Source: JAZDFC01 sp043808235 (lineage in GTDB: Bacteria > Bacteroidota > Ignavibacteria > Ignavibacteriales > Melioribacteraceae). From it: a stretch of DNA of 39,651 bases. The DNA lies in NCBI GenBank assembly GCA_043808235.1, contig JAZDFC010000063.1, positions 1 to 39,651 of the forward strand. Reading direction: 5' to 3'. Position numbers and translations under genes: made by a program. The first letter of the stretch is position 1. The number at the start of each line of letters is the position of its first letter. Shown here piece by piece: positions 24,171 through 33,687 of the stretch. The notes below the pieces were generated by a model. That model worked only from the letters and a program-made list of their open reading frames with translations. It did no database searches and was not told the origin of the DNA.

Positions 24171-27100
24171 TTATTTCAGCATCAACATCTTTGAAGATTT
24201 CGAAAATTTTTCGTTTATACCGTTTAAGGACATTCCTTCGATACGATAAAAATAAATTCCGCTCGTTACATCAGCGCCTGAACTGTTTTTACCATCCCAA
24301 GTAATTTCATAATATCCGGGCGATTGATAATTGTTGGCATATTTTATCACTTCATTTCCAAGTACATCATAAATAGTCATTGAAATAAAAGATGCCGATG
24401 GCAACCCGAATCGAATTGTAGTCGTCGGATTAAAAGGATTTGGATAGTTTTGGTTAACGGTAAACTCTTTCGGGATATTTAATCCATCATTTTTTACATC
24501 CGATATTGTTTCGGTTTTAAATCTACTCAGCAAACAAAAATCGCCTTGCCCGAATTGGTTAGCCGCCTTAATCCGCCAATAATAATTTTTATTATTCTCT
24601 AAGCCGCTGATATTATAAGAGTTTCCAGCAATCAAACTATCTTCGGTTACTATCATTGAAAAGCCTAAGTTTTGTGAAAGCTGTAGATGGTATTTATCAG
24701 CTCCGTTCACCGGTTCCCATTCAAAATTGAAAGAGACAGGAATATCGGAGCTATTTGACGGTGGATAGATTAATCCAGGTATTCCGACAACAGTATTGAA
24801 TTGCCATGGATTGTTGAAGGAGGTTTTTACTACATCATTCCTTGAGCTTACACGCCAATAATATTTGGTGAAATTTGTTAGTCCTTCCATTTCAATTTGC
24901 TCGGAGGTTACTAATGTATCCTCGAATAAAATATTAGTGAAGAGGGAGTCGGTGCAAATTTGAATAGTATAGAATTTTGTTCCGAGTGTTTTATCCCATT
25001 CAAAAATTGCCGGATCAATATCATGAGCCATTTCACCATTTGCCGGATAAACAAGTGATGGAGTCATTAGCGGGATGATTGAAAAGACCGATTTGCTTGT
25101 TTGATTCATGGATGGGTTTGATTTATCTGTAATTTTCATCAAACAATTATCAGAATAATTACCTGGAACATGCCATTGAAAATTATAAGTGCCTGCCGGT
25201 ATTCCATCCGATAGATTTTGCCAGGATGTTCCATTATCGGTTGAAACATCTACTGTTACTTCGGGAATTTTATTGCTGAACCATGAAATATCTTCTATTG
25301 TACCTTCAACAAATTTTTCTCCACCGGTTGGTTTGATTAAAGTTATAAATGGATTCGCAGCCGGGGGCAATTCCAATTCATATATCGATCTTCCGTAAGT
25401 TCCCGCTCTCAACAAGCGGACGTCGCCATACTCAACATAATCTAATACCAGCACCGGCACAAAAGGCATTCCATTGTCGAGTCTCTCCCAATGCGTTCCA
25501 TTATTGGTTGTCTGAAATACTCCCAAATCATTAGCGATATAAAGATATCCGGGGAATTTTGGATCGATAATTAAATCGCTGTGCGGGATGTCCGGCAAGT
25601 CACCGCTGATGTCTGTCCAATTTGCGCCCAAATCGGATGATTGATAAATCTTTCCCGAACCAAATCCCGATCGAACTAAATAAATAGTGTTACGAAGATA
25701 GGGATGTGTTTTAACACACGGTACAAATCGACCCGGTCCGGGAATGTTTGCAGAAACATTTGTCCAATTTACTCCTTCATCTGTTGAAACTGCGATAACC
25801 GGATTGGGAGTAAAATTACCGCCGGAACAAAGAACCATTACTTCGGGAAATGCTTTGTTCTGATGAAGGCTATTAATTGAATTTGGGAAAGTTGAACTTA
25901 TCGGCGTCCAATTAGTTCCGCCGTTAGTTGAGCGCCATAATTTATGCGAGGCTGTATAAATAATATTATGATCCGTCGGGTGCATAAAAAACGGCACAGT
26001 CCAGTATGCATTGTCGTTACTTCCGTAATCCGGAGAAATTTCATATACAGTATTGAAACCTCCTCCGGCTGTACTTTTATATAACGCGCCATACTGAATA
26101 CTATAATAAACTATATTTGAATTTGTGTGATCGAAAAAACACCTTTGTCCATCTCCGGTTGTTGTTAATTCCCAATTCGTTTGTCCACGGTCTAAGGTTC
26201 TAAAATTGCCGTTATCTTGCGACCCACCGATAATAATGTTTCTGTTTGTAGGATGGGATGCAATACCATATAACTGGATAGTTGATATCCCGTTGTTTTT
26301 ATGCTTCCATGTTTGCCCGGCATCGGTCGATTTGAAAATACCTCCATCACTTGCAATATAAGCTATACTTGAGTTGGAGGGTGAAAATACTATTCTATGA
26401 TAATCGCAATGCACAGGGCTGCTCCAGATAATTGGTTCGCTTTGTGATCGAAATACCGAAAAATTTTGACCGTCAATTGTTCTGTGCAGTTCAACATTAC
26501 CTGCAAGTACATAATCCGGTTCATCGGGATGCACTGCGATGCACAAGTCGTAATAACCTTGATCGTACCAGTCAAGCGAAGGATGATATCCGCCGAGAGG
26601 ATTGCTGGATGGGCACTGAGTCCATGCAAGTCCACCGTTTACTGTTTTCCATGCGCTTGTTGTATTGCCGTTGAAAATTATTCCGTAAAGAATGGATGGC
26701 GATGATTCACTTATTGTTATTTGAAATCTTCCTATCGAACCGGAGGCAGGCAATCCGCTATTACTTTTTGTCCATGTTTGACCCTTATCATTCGATATAT
26801 AAAAACCTGCTTGTGCATCGGAACCGCCAACGGCAGCATAAACTTTATTTGGATCGGTTGGGTGAACAGTTATATCGTAAGCAGCAATTGCATTCAAAGT
26901 TTTTGTCCATGTATTTCCTCTGTCGGTGCTTCTCCAAACTCCGGTGTTTTGCAAATATCCTACGAAATAGTTTCCCTGCGCCATAGCCGCATAAACAATA
27001 TTATGATCGTGCGGATTAACAACAATGTCGCCGAAGTGCGAATAATCTCCCAAATTATTTCCAATTTTAGCCCAGGAATTTCCACCGTCTGTTGACTTGT

Positions 27101-27656
27101 ACATTCCATTTCCATAAAAGGTACGGGGATGTAAAATTGATAAAGCCTCGCCGGTTCCGGCATAAACTATTTCCGGATTAACCGGATCGATTGCAATAGC
27201 GCCGAAAGAATTTGCAGCAAAATCCTCACTGACCGAAGCCCAGCTATCGCCGCCGTTTGTTGTTTTCCAAATTCCACCGGTTGCAGCTCCAATAAAAACA
27301 ATATTAGAATTTGTTGGATGCACATCTAACGCTTTCACTCTACCGCTGCTCATTTCCCAGTGAGCGGGATAATTTGATATTATCCCTTTTGGACCAACAG
27401 GCTGCCATTGAGGATCTTTGGTTTTTGATGAACGCGATTGCATTGATTTCGCTTTTTCAAATTCGCTGTTATATTTCACATAACTCATTGTGTCGTACGG
27501 GGCAGAGCGCTGGCGGTAAAACCATTCGGCTCTTTTAAAGTATTTCCTGGATTTTATGTTGTCAGGAAACTTATCCCATGCGCTTTGACTTTGCGAAAAA
27601 AGCATGGAAAAAGTTCCGGAGAGTAAAAAAACTCCAAGCAGCAATCTTAGTTTCAT
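24171..27656 (-). CDS. T9SS-secreted Asp-box (sortilin/BNR-like) propeller protein
   Basis: An 1161-residue exported protein. A signal peptide (1-22) is followed by about 750 residues with ten clear Asp boxes of the S/T-x-(D/N)-x-G-x-x-W type (for example TTNGGDSWASV, STDAGQTWKHK, SSDLGANWTDI), which build sortilin-like beta-propellers. Next come an Ig-like domain starting ITLIKPTGGEKF and containing another Asp box, and two fibronectin III-like domains (PSLVYPANGE..., PGLIYPPSNSS..., each ending YYWR...). The type IX sorting domain closes it (QNYPNPFNPTTTIRFGLP to SKMLMLK). Such proteins bind glycans or proteins outside the cell; no catalytic sialidase residues are evident. It is the last gene of the nine-gene run. 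Confidence 0.88.
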   Translation of the reverse strand: MKLRLLLGVFLLSGTFSMLFSQSQSAWDKFPDNIKSRKYFKRAEWFYRQRSAPYDTMSYVKYNSEFEKAKSMQSRSSKTKDPQWQPVGPKGIISNYPAHWEMSSGRVKALDVHPTNSNIVFIGAATGGIWKTTNGGDSWASVSEDFAANSFGAIAIDPVNPEIVYAGTGEALSILHPRTFYGNGMYKSTDGGNSWAKIGNNLGDYSHFGDIVVNPHDHNIVYAAMAQGNYFVGYLQNTGVWRSTDRGNTWTKTLNAIAAYDITVHPTDPNKVYAAVGGSDAQAGFYISNDKGQTWTKSNSGLPASGSIGRFQITISESSPSILYGIIFNGNTTSAWKTVNGGLAWTQCPSSNPLGGYHPSLDWYDQGYYDLCIAVHPDEPDYVLAGNVELHRTIDGQNFSVFRSQSEPIIWSSPVHCDYHRIVFSPSNSSIAYIASDGGIFKSTDAGQTWKHKNNGISTIQLYGIASHPTNRNIIIGGSQDNGNFRTLDRGQTNWELTTTGDGQRCFFDHTNSNIVYYSIQYGALYKSTAGGGFNTVYEISPDYGSNDNAYWTVPFFMHPTDHNIIYTASHKLWRSTNGGTNWTPISSTFPNSINSLHQNKAFPEVMVLCSGGNFTPNPVIAVSTDEGVNWTNVSANIPGPGRFVPCVKTHPYLRNTIYLVRSGFGSGKIYQSSDLGANWTDISGDLPDIPHSDLIIDPKFPGYLYIANDLGVFQTTNNGTHWERLDNGMPFVPVLVLDYVEYGDVRLLRAGTYGRSIYELELPPAANPFITLIKPTGGEKFVEGTIEDISWFSNKIPEVTVDVSTDNGTSWQNLSDGIPAGTYNFQWHVPGNYSDNCLMKITDKSNPSMNQTSKSVFSIIPLMTPSLVYPANGEMAHDIDPAIFEWDKTLGTKFYTIQICTDSLFTNILFEDTLVTSEQIEMEGLTNFTKYYWRVSSRNDVVKTSFNNPWQFNTVVGIPGLIYPPSNSSDIPVSFNFEWEPVNGADKYHLQLSQNLGFSMIVTEDSLIAGNSYNISGLENNKNYYWRIKAANQFGQGDFCLLSRFKTETISDVKNDGLNIPKEFTVNQNYPNPFNPTTTIRFGLPSASFISMTIYDVLGNEVIKYANNYQSPGYYEITWDGKNSSGADVTSGIYFYRIEGMSLNGINEKFSKSSKMLMLK

Positions 27657-27676
27657 TTTATTTTCCTTATATGATG

Positions 27677-28873
27677 TTATTTCGTTAATAATATTTTAAT
27701 TGTCTTTGAATAATTTTTTGTTCTCAATCTGCAGAAGTAAATTCCGCTTGGCATTGAAAATTGTTGAGTTGAGAATTTAGAATGATGAATTCCGGCTATT
27801 TGATATTCATCAATAAGTGTGGTTATTTCTATTCCAAGGATGTCGAAAATTTTCAGTTCGACATCACCGCCGACAGCTAACTGCCAACTGATCATAGTTT
27901 CGGGATTGAACGGATTTGGATAATTTTGATGAAGTATTGTTGAAGATGGCAGTTCAATATTTTCATTTGCAATATCTGTCAATGTGATCAAGTCCGAGGA
28001 GAGCACGCCATCAGAATCAACATTTAATTTGATATAATTATCGAATCCCGAATAAGTTTCGAGGCTGTTTTCGTTTAACGAAATTTTAAAGATTTTTTGA
28101 TAATCCCTTTTGATTACGAAATACACATCATTATTGGCGGGATCAAAAACGAGAGAGCATAATGTTTTATAAGAACCGGAAGACTGCTTGCATTTTTTCA
28201 AAGTTTCGAAAGCATCTTCGAATGAAAAATCATTAAAATTATCCGAGATATATTGATATGCTGCTTTGTACCTGTCTGCGCCGAGTCCCGTTACCTGATT
28301 GTACGGCTTTCCCCAAAATTTGTGATTATTGAAATTCGCCATAACCAAAAAATTATTTTCGGGATATGTAAACATATTCGAATCAACTCCCGATTCGGCA
28401 ACAAAAGCCCTGCCGTCCCGCGCAGCAATCAAACTGTGCAGCGAAATTGAAGGTATTTGATATAATCGATAATTAGTTGACGACAAATACTCTTCAAGGT
28501 TATCTGCATTTTCAAAATTTTCTATTGCAATGCGGTATAACTGCCCGAAGTCGATTGGAGTTTCGCCGGATAAAATATTTGGCGCAATGCCGGGCTCTAC
28601 CATTTGAAAAGTACAAACCAATCCCTGTACGTTAAATCCAACCGAGTTAATCCAATTGCCATGATCGTAAAAATCCAATTGAAAATATTTAAATCCTTCG
28701 TTTTGTTGAATCGAAAACCGCAGTTCGGCATTTGGCCAATCGAGGTTCAATCCATAGTAGATGTTACTTGAATAAACCGCAAAACTTGTGCATGCTTGCT
28801 GCTGATTGCTTGAAAATATTAAAGTAATAATTATAAATATTATTAACCGAAATTGGCTGCGATATTTTGTCAT
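27677..28873 (-). CDS. T9SS-secreted Ntn-type amidohydrolase (choloylglycine hydrolase/C45-like)
   Basis: A 398-residue exported protein. After a hydrophobic signal (8-22), residues QQA precede CTSF, so cleavage between Ala27 and Cys28 would directly create the N-terminal nucleophile. GLNLDWP (near 37-43) and the later MANFNNHKFWG and GADRY segments match linear-amide C-N hydrolases (bile-salt hydrolase, penicillin acylase, C45). The last ~80 residues are a T9SS sorting domain (QNYPNPFNPETMISWQL, FDILGIEI, IYFCRL). The substrate is unknown: bile amide, N-acyl amino acid, acyl-homoserine lactone or peptide are all possible. The gene lies 20 bp before the Asp-box gene. Confidence 0.82.
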   Translation of the reverse strand: MTKYRSQFRLIIFIIITLIFSSNQQQACTSFAVYSSNIYYGLNLDWPNAELRFSIQQNEGFKYFQLDFYDHGNWINSVGFNVQGLVCTFQMVEPGIAPNILSGETPIDFGQLYRIAIENFENADNLEEYLSSTNYRLYQIPSISLHSLIAARDGRAFVAESGVDSNMFTYPENNFLVMANFNNHKFWGKPYNQVTGLGADRYKAAYQYISDNFNDFSFEDAFETLKKCKQSSGSYKTLCSLVFDPANNDVYFVIKRDYQKIFKISLNENSLETYSGFDNYIKLNVDSDGVLSSDLITLTDIANENIELPSSTILHQNYPNPFNPETMISWQLAVGGDVELKIFDILGIEITTLIDEYQIAGIHHSKFSTQQFSMPSGIYFCRLRTKNYSKTIKILLTK

Positions 28874-28947
28874 CTTAATTATTCCTAACTAATTTTCATT
28901 TGTTTTTAACCTCATTCGAGTCCCCGGTTCAATGGGTAAAGATGAAA

Positions 28948-29850
28948 TTAATAATTGCTTTGTATTGTTTCGTATGCATCCCAATCAATATCTCTCCCTG
29001 GAAAAACTACTTTTGAGAAAGGCCAATCATTTTTCATCCATTCTTTTACCGCGTCGTATAATTCGGAATCGTATCCCTTGTTAAAAGCATCGGTAGTAAC
29101 CCAAAGGAATACTTGAGCCTCATACTCATTTGCATGTATGGGAATTATATAAACACACCCAAGACATTCTTGCTCTTCGTGATTCATAACAGCGTAAGTA
29201 AATCCAACACGTTTTTGAAATTCAGATTCATGATTTTTTAGCGCCCTAAGATCGTCTTCCATTGTAAGGTTTTCCTGCGGCCAATCATCATCCGGTCCAA
29301 AAACACCTTTCAAATGATCAATACTGCTCATAACCGCACGATAATCGAGTTCCACATCGGATGAAAGTAACGGACGCAGCAGCATATTCTTGGTGATAAG
29401 TTTTTCGGGAACGTTGAAATTTTCCGGCACAAAAGTAAGAAGGTCCAAAAACTGTTTTGATAATTTATGCTCCGGATTAATCTCAAGGCATTTTTTAAAA
29501 TTCTTAATACATTCTGTTCGATTGAACTCGTAGTAATAAAATTGTCCCAGCACGGAATAAATTTCTATTCTATCCGGGAAAAAAGATTTTACTCTTTCTA
29601 CCAACTCAATCGCAAATGGGCGCTCTCCCGTATTGAATTTTTCGGCGGCTAATCCAAAAGCAGAATTTAAAATTGCTTTGGTTGAATCCGGGTATTTTTC
29701 CTGATAAGAATTTATGACTTCGGCAATTTCATCAACATTTTTGATAGCCGTTATTTTTTCCGTTATTTGTTTTTCCAACTGTTGCGCATGTACCTGAATT
29801 GAAAGTATAGCGCACATGAAAAAAATAAATATTTCGATTCGTTTTATCAT
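28948..29850 (-). CDS. Exported TPR protein with a C-terminal GNAT-like domain
   Basis: A 300-residue protein. Residues 1-22 form a signal peptide (FIFFMCAILSIQVHAQQ). Residues 30-145 are helical with TPR-like repeats (IYSVLGQFYYYEFNRTECIKNFKKCLEINPEH). Residues 155-300 resemble a GNAT acetyltransferase: LRPLLSSDVELDYRAV start, FTYAVMNHEEQECLGCVYI central strands, and FLWVTTDAFNKGYDSELYDAV in place of the acetyl-CoA loop. That loop lacks a clear Q/R-x-x-G-x-G/A motif, so cofactor binding is doubtful. A GNAT fold outside the cytoplasm is unusual because acetyl-CoA is not there. It follows the serine hydrolase by 65 bp. Confidence 0.75.
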   Translation of the reverse strand: MIKRIEIFIFFMCAILSIQVHAQQLEKQITEKITAIKNVDEIAEVINSYQEKYPDSTKAILNSAFGLAAEKFNTGERPFAIELVERVKSFFPDRIEIYSVLGQFYYYEFNRTECIKNFKKCLEINPEHKLSKQFLDLLTFVPENFNVPEKLITKNMLLRPLLSSDVELDYRAVMSSIDHLKGVFGPDDDWPQENLTMEDDLRALKNHESEFQKRVGFTYAVMNHEEQECLGCVYIIPIHANEYEAQVFLWVTTDAFNKGYDSELYDAVKEWMKNDWPFSKVVFPGRDIDWDAYETIQSNY

Positions 29851-29915
29851 TTGAACTTTCTCTTAATATATATGATTGAATTATTTGCCTAATTTTTATT
29901 TCACGCGGCGGGTGA

Positions 29916-31289
29916 TTATTCTATTTTCATACAAGGGAATTGATTTTCATTTTGCTGAATTACTATGCGGTTAACATTTCCTTCTATATCTTTAAGGAAA
30001 TGAACCAATGCAACAGCCTGACGCAGAAAAAATTTTGAATTATTCTGAGCAATCAACGCGGCGAGGTTGATGTCGGGATCGGAATAAAATAATTTTCCTT
30101 TATCGAAGCTGATTGTAATTTCATAATTTTCATCAAGTTTGTATTTGCCGGCATATTGTTTTAAAACATCCTCATGCAATTCAATTCCTTCGGGAATTAA
30201 TATAGGGTTGTAACTTTCGCCAAGCGCAATTGCCGCAAGACTCCGGTTTATTTCATTAACGAAAGGAGATACATAATTGAAAAGAGAAATCACAACAACA
30301 TCATCATCAACAAAGCGTTGTATCATGGTGAGGAATCCGTTGATGCCGCCGCGGTGTTCAATCAGCTTTTTTCCGAACGCATCCCGTACAAACCATCCGT
30401 AAGCGTATGTGTCTTTATAAGGTGTAAACATTTTCTCAATCGATTTACGGGAAATAAGTTTATCGGTGTACAATGCTTTATCCCATTTGTACATATCATT
30501 TACGGTTGAATAAATCGACCCGGCGCCGTTTGTATACTGGACATAAAGATAATCAGCCTGAGTAATTCCATCGCCGGAATTATAATGACCGATAGCTCGA
30601 TCTTTAATAATTTTAGTATGCGTATCTATCCCGGTATCGTTCATTCCGAGCGGTTTAAAAATATTTTCGGTAAGAAATTCCTCGTAAGGTTTTCCGCTTA
30701 CTTTTTCGATGATTAAAGCAAGCAGAACATAACCAGAATTACTGTACTCGAACTTTTCACCGGGTTCAAAATTCAGCGGTTTATTTTTGAATCGATCAAT
30801 CACCTGTTGAATTGTATGCGACTTAGTCCATGTTTCATAGTGATCGGGGAGACTGCTGTAATTAATTACGCCGGATGTGTGCGTTAAAAGATGATGAATT
30901 GTAATTTTATTTCCGTTCGGGTAATCGGGAATAAACTTGCTCAGAGTATCCTGTGTGCTGAGCAATCCTTTTTCTTCAAGCATCATTATTGCCATCGAAG
31001 TGAATTGCTTGCTGCACGAAGCGAGTCTGTATTTTGTTTCAGCCGCGCATTTTATATCGTATTCCCTGTTTGCAATTCCGTAGCCTTTGCTAATTAAGAT
31101 CTGTCCGCCTTTTGCAATTAAAATCGAACCGCTGATTAAGTCTTCCGCAAGTAAAGGCGCTAAATAGTCATCAACCTTTTTCTCTATTTCAGACGAACCA
31201 GTTTCTTGGGCGGTTAATATTCCATAACCAATTAGGATAAAAATAAAAATTCGAATTATAATATTGTTTGGCATCTTGTTACTCTTCAT
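29916..31289 (-). CDS. Exported serine hydrolase, class C beta-lactamase/PBP-like
   Basis: A 457-residue protein with a signal peptide (about 8-27, IIIRIFIFILIGYGILTAQ). Catalytic motifs of the beta-lactamase family S12 are present: SCSK (Ser91, Lys94), YSN (Tyr182, Asn184) and HRGG (His312). The ~110-residue C-terminal extension (ALGESYNPILIPEGIELHE, YAGKYKLDENYEITI) is a lipocalin-like domain seen in D-aminopeptidase/esterase members. It probably cleaves D-amino-acid peptides or esters in the periplasm and is not a true beta-lactamase. Its ATG overlaps the stop of the upstream TolB-like gene (ATGA), so they are translationally coupled. Confidence 0.88.
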   Translation of the reverse strand: MKSNKMPNNIIIRIFIFILIGYGILTAQETGSSEIEKKVDDYLAPLLAEDLISGSILIAKGGQILISKGYGIANREYDIKCAAETKYRLASCSKQFTSMAIMMLEEKGLLSTQDTLSKFIPDYPNGNKITIHHLLTHTSGVINYSSLPDHYETWTKSHTIQQVIDRFKNKPLNFEPGEKFEYSNSGYVLLALIIEKVSGKPYEEFLTENIFKPLGMNDTGIDTHTKIIKDRAIGHYNSGDGITQADYLYVQYTNGAGSIYSTVNDMYKWDKALYTDKLISRKSIEKMFTPYKDTYAYGWFVRDAFGKKLIEHRGGINGFLTMIQRFVDDDVVVISLFNYVSPFVNEINRSLAAIALGESYNPILIPEGIELHEDVLKQYAGKYKLDENYEITISFDKGKLFYSDPDINLAALIAQNNSKFFLRQAVALVHFLKDIEGNVNRIVIQQNENQFPCMKIE

Positions 31290-32158
31290 TTTATTAATAA
31301 ATCAGCTATAAATATTCCATTCCTCATCGCAAAGACAATCTGTTTGCCGTCCGGTGAAATATCCGGCATATTGCAATCGGTAATATCTTCAACAACAATA
31401 GTCTCATCATCCTCAATGAAATAAAATGCAGGATGTACTTTGTCGTTACTAAATCGTTCAAATAAAATAACTTTCCCATCGGGTGATAATCTCGGACGGC
31501 TGTCTCTTCCTGAAAAATTAGTTAATTGTCTTTTTTGCGAACCATCGACATTTATCATAAAAATATCGGAGATGTTATTCTGTGCCGGGTCGTATGAGTA
31601 AATTATCTTTGAGTCGTCAATACTCCATTCAGGTGAACCGGATTTTTCCGTACCGGGAATTTTTTGCTGTGCACCCGATGATAAATCTTTTATATAAATC
31701 GCGCCCGAATATTGAAAAGCTATTTTACTATCGTCATGTGAATATGAGGGTTGAAACGCCGCGGTTACGAAAGATGTTAGTTTGGTTGATATTCCCGTTG
31801 ATAATTCAATCGTCCAAATTTGTGATATTCCGTTATTGTCATATCCGTCGAAAATTATTTTTTTACTATCGGGACTCCAGTTAGGTGTAAGATCGCCATC
31901 CATATTTTGAACTACAGAGTGTCTGCTGTTTGATGATTTTTCCCAAATCCATAACTCTACTTTGTTTGAGGATATATTCCAAATAGTGTAAACAATCATG
32001 CTGCCGTCGGGCGACCATCTTGGATGATAACCATCGTCCGTGATTTTTTGAAAATTATTTATCGTTACCGAATGTCCATCTTCAACTTTTGGTTCTGTTC
32101 CGTCCGAGCAATTTGTCAGCACTATTACAAGTAATAATATCGAAGCTGCTTTTATCAT
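31286..32158 (-). CDS. TolB-like PD40 propeller lipoprotein
   Basis: A 290-residue protein with a lipoprotein signal ending in LTNC (Cys17), then a six-bladed WD40-like propeller built from PD40 repeats: HPRWSPDGSMIVYT, TPNWSPDSKKIIFDG, QPSYSHDDSKIAFQ, SPEWSIDDSKIIYS, RPRLSPDGKVILFE, MPDISPDGKQIVFA. It is similar to the TolB propeller without its N-terminal domain. Such lipoproteins act as binding scaffolds at the envelope. It overlaps the serine hydrolase gene by 4 nt. Confidence 0.86.
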   Translation of the reverse strand: MIKAASILLLVIVLTNCSDGTEPKVEDGHSVTINNFQKITDDGYHPRWSPDGSMIVYTIWNISSNKVELWIWEKSSNSRHSVVQNMDGDLTPNWSPDSKKIIFDGYDNNGISQIWTIELSTGISTKLTSFVTAAFQPSYSHDDSKIAFQYSGAIYIKDLSSGAQQKIPGTEKSGSPEWSIDDSKIIYSYDPAQNNISDIFMINVDGSQKRQLTNFSGRDSRPRLSPDGKVILFERFSNDKVHPAFYFIEDDETIVVEDITDCNMPDISPDGKQIVFAMRNGIFIADLLIK

Positions 32159-32183
32159 TTCAATTTCCCAAAAATTATTAAAA

Positions 32184-33020
32184 TCATTTTTGTAACAACG
32201 ACTTAATTACATTTGTGCTAATCCACCATATATCTCCATTGCGGGAGAAGAATAAAAATTTTCCGTCATGCGAAATTGTTGGGCTGCTTTCCAATGACTT
32301 TGTATTAACACCTGAACCAAGATTAATAGGATTGCCCCAGGTTCCGTCCGACTTTCGGAAAGTTACATAGAGATCGTTTGAACCGAAGCCTCCGGATTTT
32401 AATGCGCAAAAAACAATATAAGAGCCGTCGGGTGATATTGCGGGATGACTTCCTTTAATATCAGGTTTTAATTTCTGCGGTGATTTATATCCTTTATCTG
32501 TTTTCTGAAGAAAAACAATTCCCGATGCGTAGATATCTCCCGAAGCCGAGACAGATGGCGCATGCACTACCTGGTCCGTAACCGGTGAACCGAATGAATA
32601 TGGCGTTCCCCATGAGTCATTCTTTTTATCGGAGCAAAAAAGATTTAGCGAATGTTTCGCCCCGGGACATGACCTCATTGAAACGAAATATAATTTTTTA
32701 CCGTCTTTCGATAACGAGGGATGCGAATCATTTCCTTTCCCCGAGAACGATACCGGAATAGGGTTTGACCATTTTTCGCCGGTTCTTTTTATTACCATTA
32801 TACTTGAAATATCTCCCTTCGACGAAGTGTAGTACAGTTCAGTCCAATCTGCATTTACCGCAACTCCGTATTGATCACCGTCGGTAGAAACTAAACTCGG
32901 CGCAAATTTTTCAGCCGTATTTTGCACCGCTTTTTGTCCGGGCAGGAAGGTATCTTTGATTTGTGAATAATATAGTGAGTTGAAAAACACGATTATTATT
33001 ATTACAAATATCGATTTCAC
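32184..33020 (-). CDS. Exported PD40/WD40-like propeller protein
   Basis: A 278-residue protein with a signal peptide (1-19, IFVIIIIVFFNSLYYSQ) and PD40 repeats (DSHPSLSKDGKKLYFVS, GSHPAISPDGSYIVFCA, ESSPTISHDGKFLFFS), comparable with the propeller half of OmpA-PD40 fusion proteins. No OmpA or enzymatic domain follows. It lies 25 bp from the TolB-like gene and may cooperate with it. Function unknown beyond a likely binding role. Confidence 0.82.
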   Translation of the reverse strand: MKSIFVIIIIVFFNSLYYSQIKDTFLPGQKAVQNTAEKFAPSLVSTDGDQYGVAVNADWTELYYTSSKGDISSIMVIKRTGEKWSNPIPVSFSGKGNDSHPSLSKDGKKLYFVSMRSCPGAKHSLNLFCSDKKNDSWGTPYSFGSPVTDQVVHAPSVSASGDIYASGIVFLQKTDKGYKSPQKLKPDIKGSHPAISPDGSYIVFCALKSGGFGSNDLYVTFRKSDGTWGNPINLGSGVNTKSLESSPTISHDGKFLFFSRNGDIWWISTNVIKSLLQK

Positions 33021-33034
33021 ATCATCTCCTTTAT

Positions 33035-33658
33035 TTAATGTTTGAATACGTAAGCGATATTCAGCTGTAATTCTATTATATCTTCCAGATCTTCAAAAGG
33101 CTGTTCTAAATCTTCAACGCAAATATCGGTTGTTAAAAATTTTTGTTTCCAAATTAATTCTGCTTTTAAGGAAAGGTTAAAAATATCATACCGGCTTATT
33201 GATAATGTGTAAAAGAATCCCGGCTTTGACTCATCAAATAGATTGACTCTTTTGTTTGAAGTGCTGCCAGTCCTGTACCCGGCAAACGTATTCCATTCAT
33301 AACCGAATCCGGCGTTAAGAAAATTTTCTTCTACTTCCAGAATATCCGGAATTATCAAACTCAGATCGACCGCGTTATAGAATGAATGGCTTTTTACATT
33401 TTCCCAAACCGGTATATGATCGTAGCCAAAGAAACCATACAGTATCAGCCCATAATATTCACGTTCATTAACAGCATAAGTATAATCCAGTTTTAATCCA
33501 ATCTTCCAAATCTTTTGATATATATTAATATTAAAACCAATGGGGTTTTGAAACTCATAATTGTTTGTCCAAGTTTTTACACCCGACAATCCGATTTCCT
33601 GAGCATTTAATTGGAATGAAATCAAGAGTACAATAATAAAATATTTTACATTTTTCAT
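33035..33658 (-). CDS. Hypothetical exported, probably outer-membrane beta-barrel protein
   Basis: Not assigned to a known family. From the preferred start it is 207 residues with a signal peptide (MKNVKYFIIVLLISFQLNA). Alternating aromatic/hydrophobic strands follow (NINIYQKIWKIGLKLDYTYA, YYGLILYGFFGY, FLNAGFGYEWNTFAGYRT, FFYTLSISRYDIFNLSLKAE), ending in LNIAYVFKH, compatible with a small beta barrel. In-frame starts upstream at 33673 and 33703 would only lengthen the signal region. The longest overlaps the previous gene. It sits beside another barrel-like gene. Confidence 0.65.
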   Translation of the reverse strand: MKNVKYFIIVLLISFQLNAQEIGLSGVKTWTNNYEFQNPIGFNINIYQKIWKIGLKLDYTYAVNEREYYGLILYGFFGYDHIPVWENVKSHSFYNAVDLSLIIPDILEVEENFLNAGFGYEWNTFAGYRTGSTSNKRVNLFDESKPGFFYTLSISRYDIFNLSLKAELIWKQKFLTTDICVEDLEQPFEDLEDIIELQLNIAYVFKH

Positions 33659-33687
33659 ATGGAGTAAATTCATATTTTCTTCGAAAA

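Noticed and set aside
24171..27656. Possible sialidase or exo-glycosidase because of Asp boxes
   Set aside because: No FRIP motif or sialidase Arg triad was found; the repeat pattern fits sortilin/photosystem-stability-factor-like propellers.
28914..28935. Short stretch resembling a tRNA T arm (TTCGAGTCCCCGG)
   Set aside because: Only about 13 bases match, with no flanking acceptor or anticodon structure; chance similarity is likely.
29916..31289. Antibiotic-resistance class C beta-lactamase
   Set aside because: Although the S12 motifs are intact, the HRGG motif and the lipocalin-like C-terminal extension point to a peptidase/esterase.
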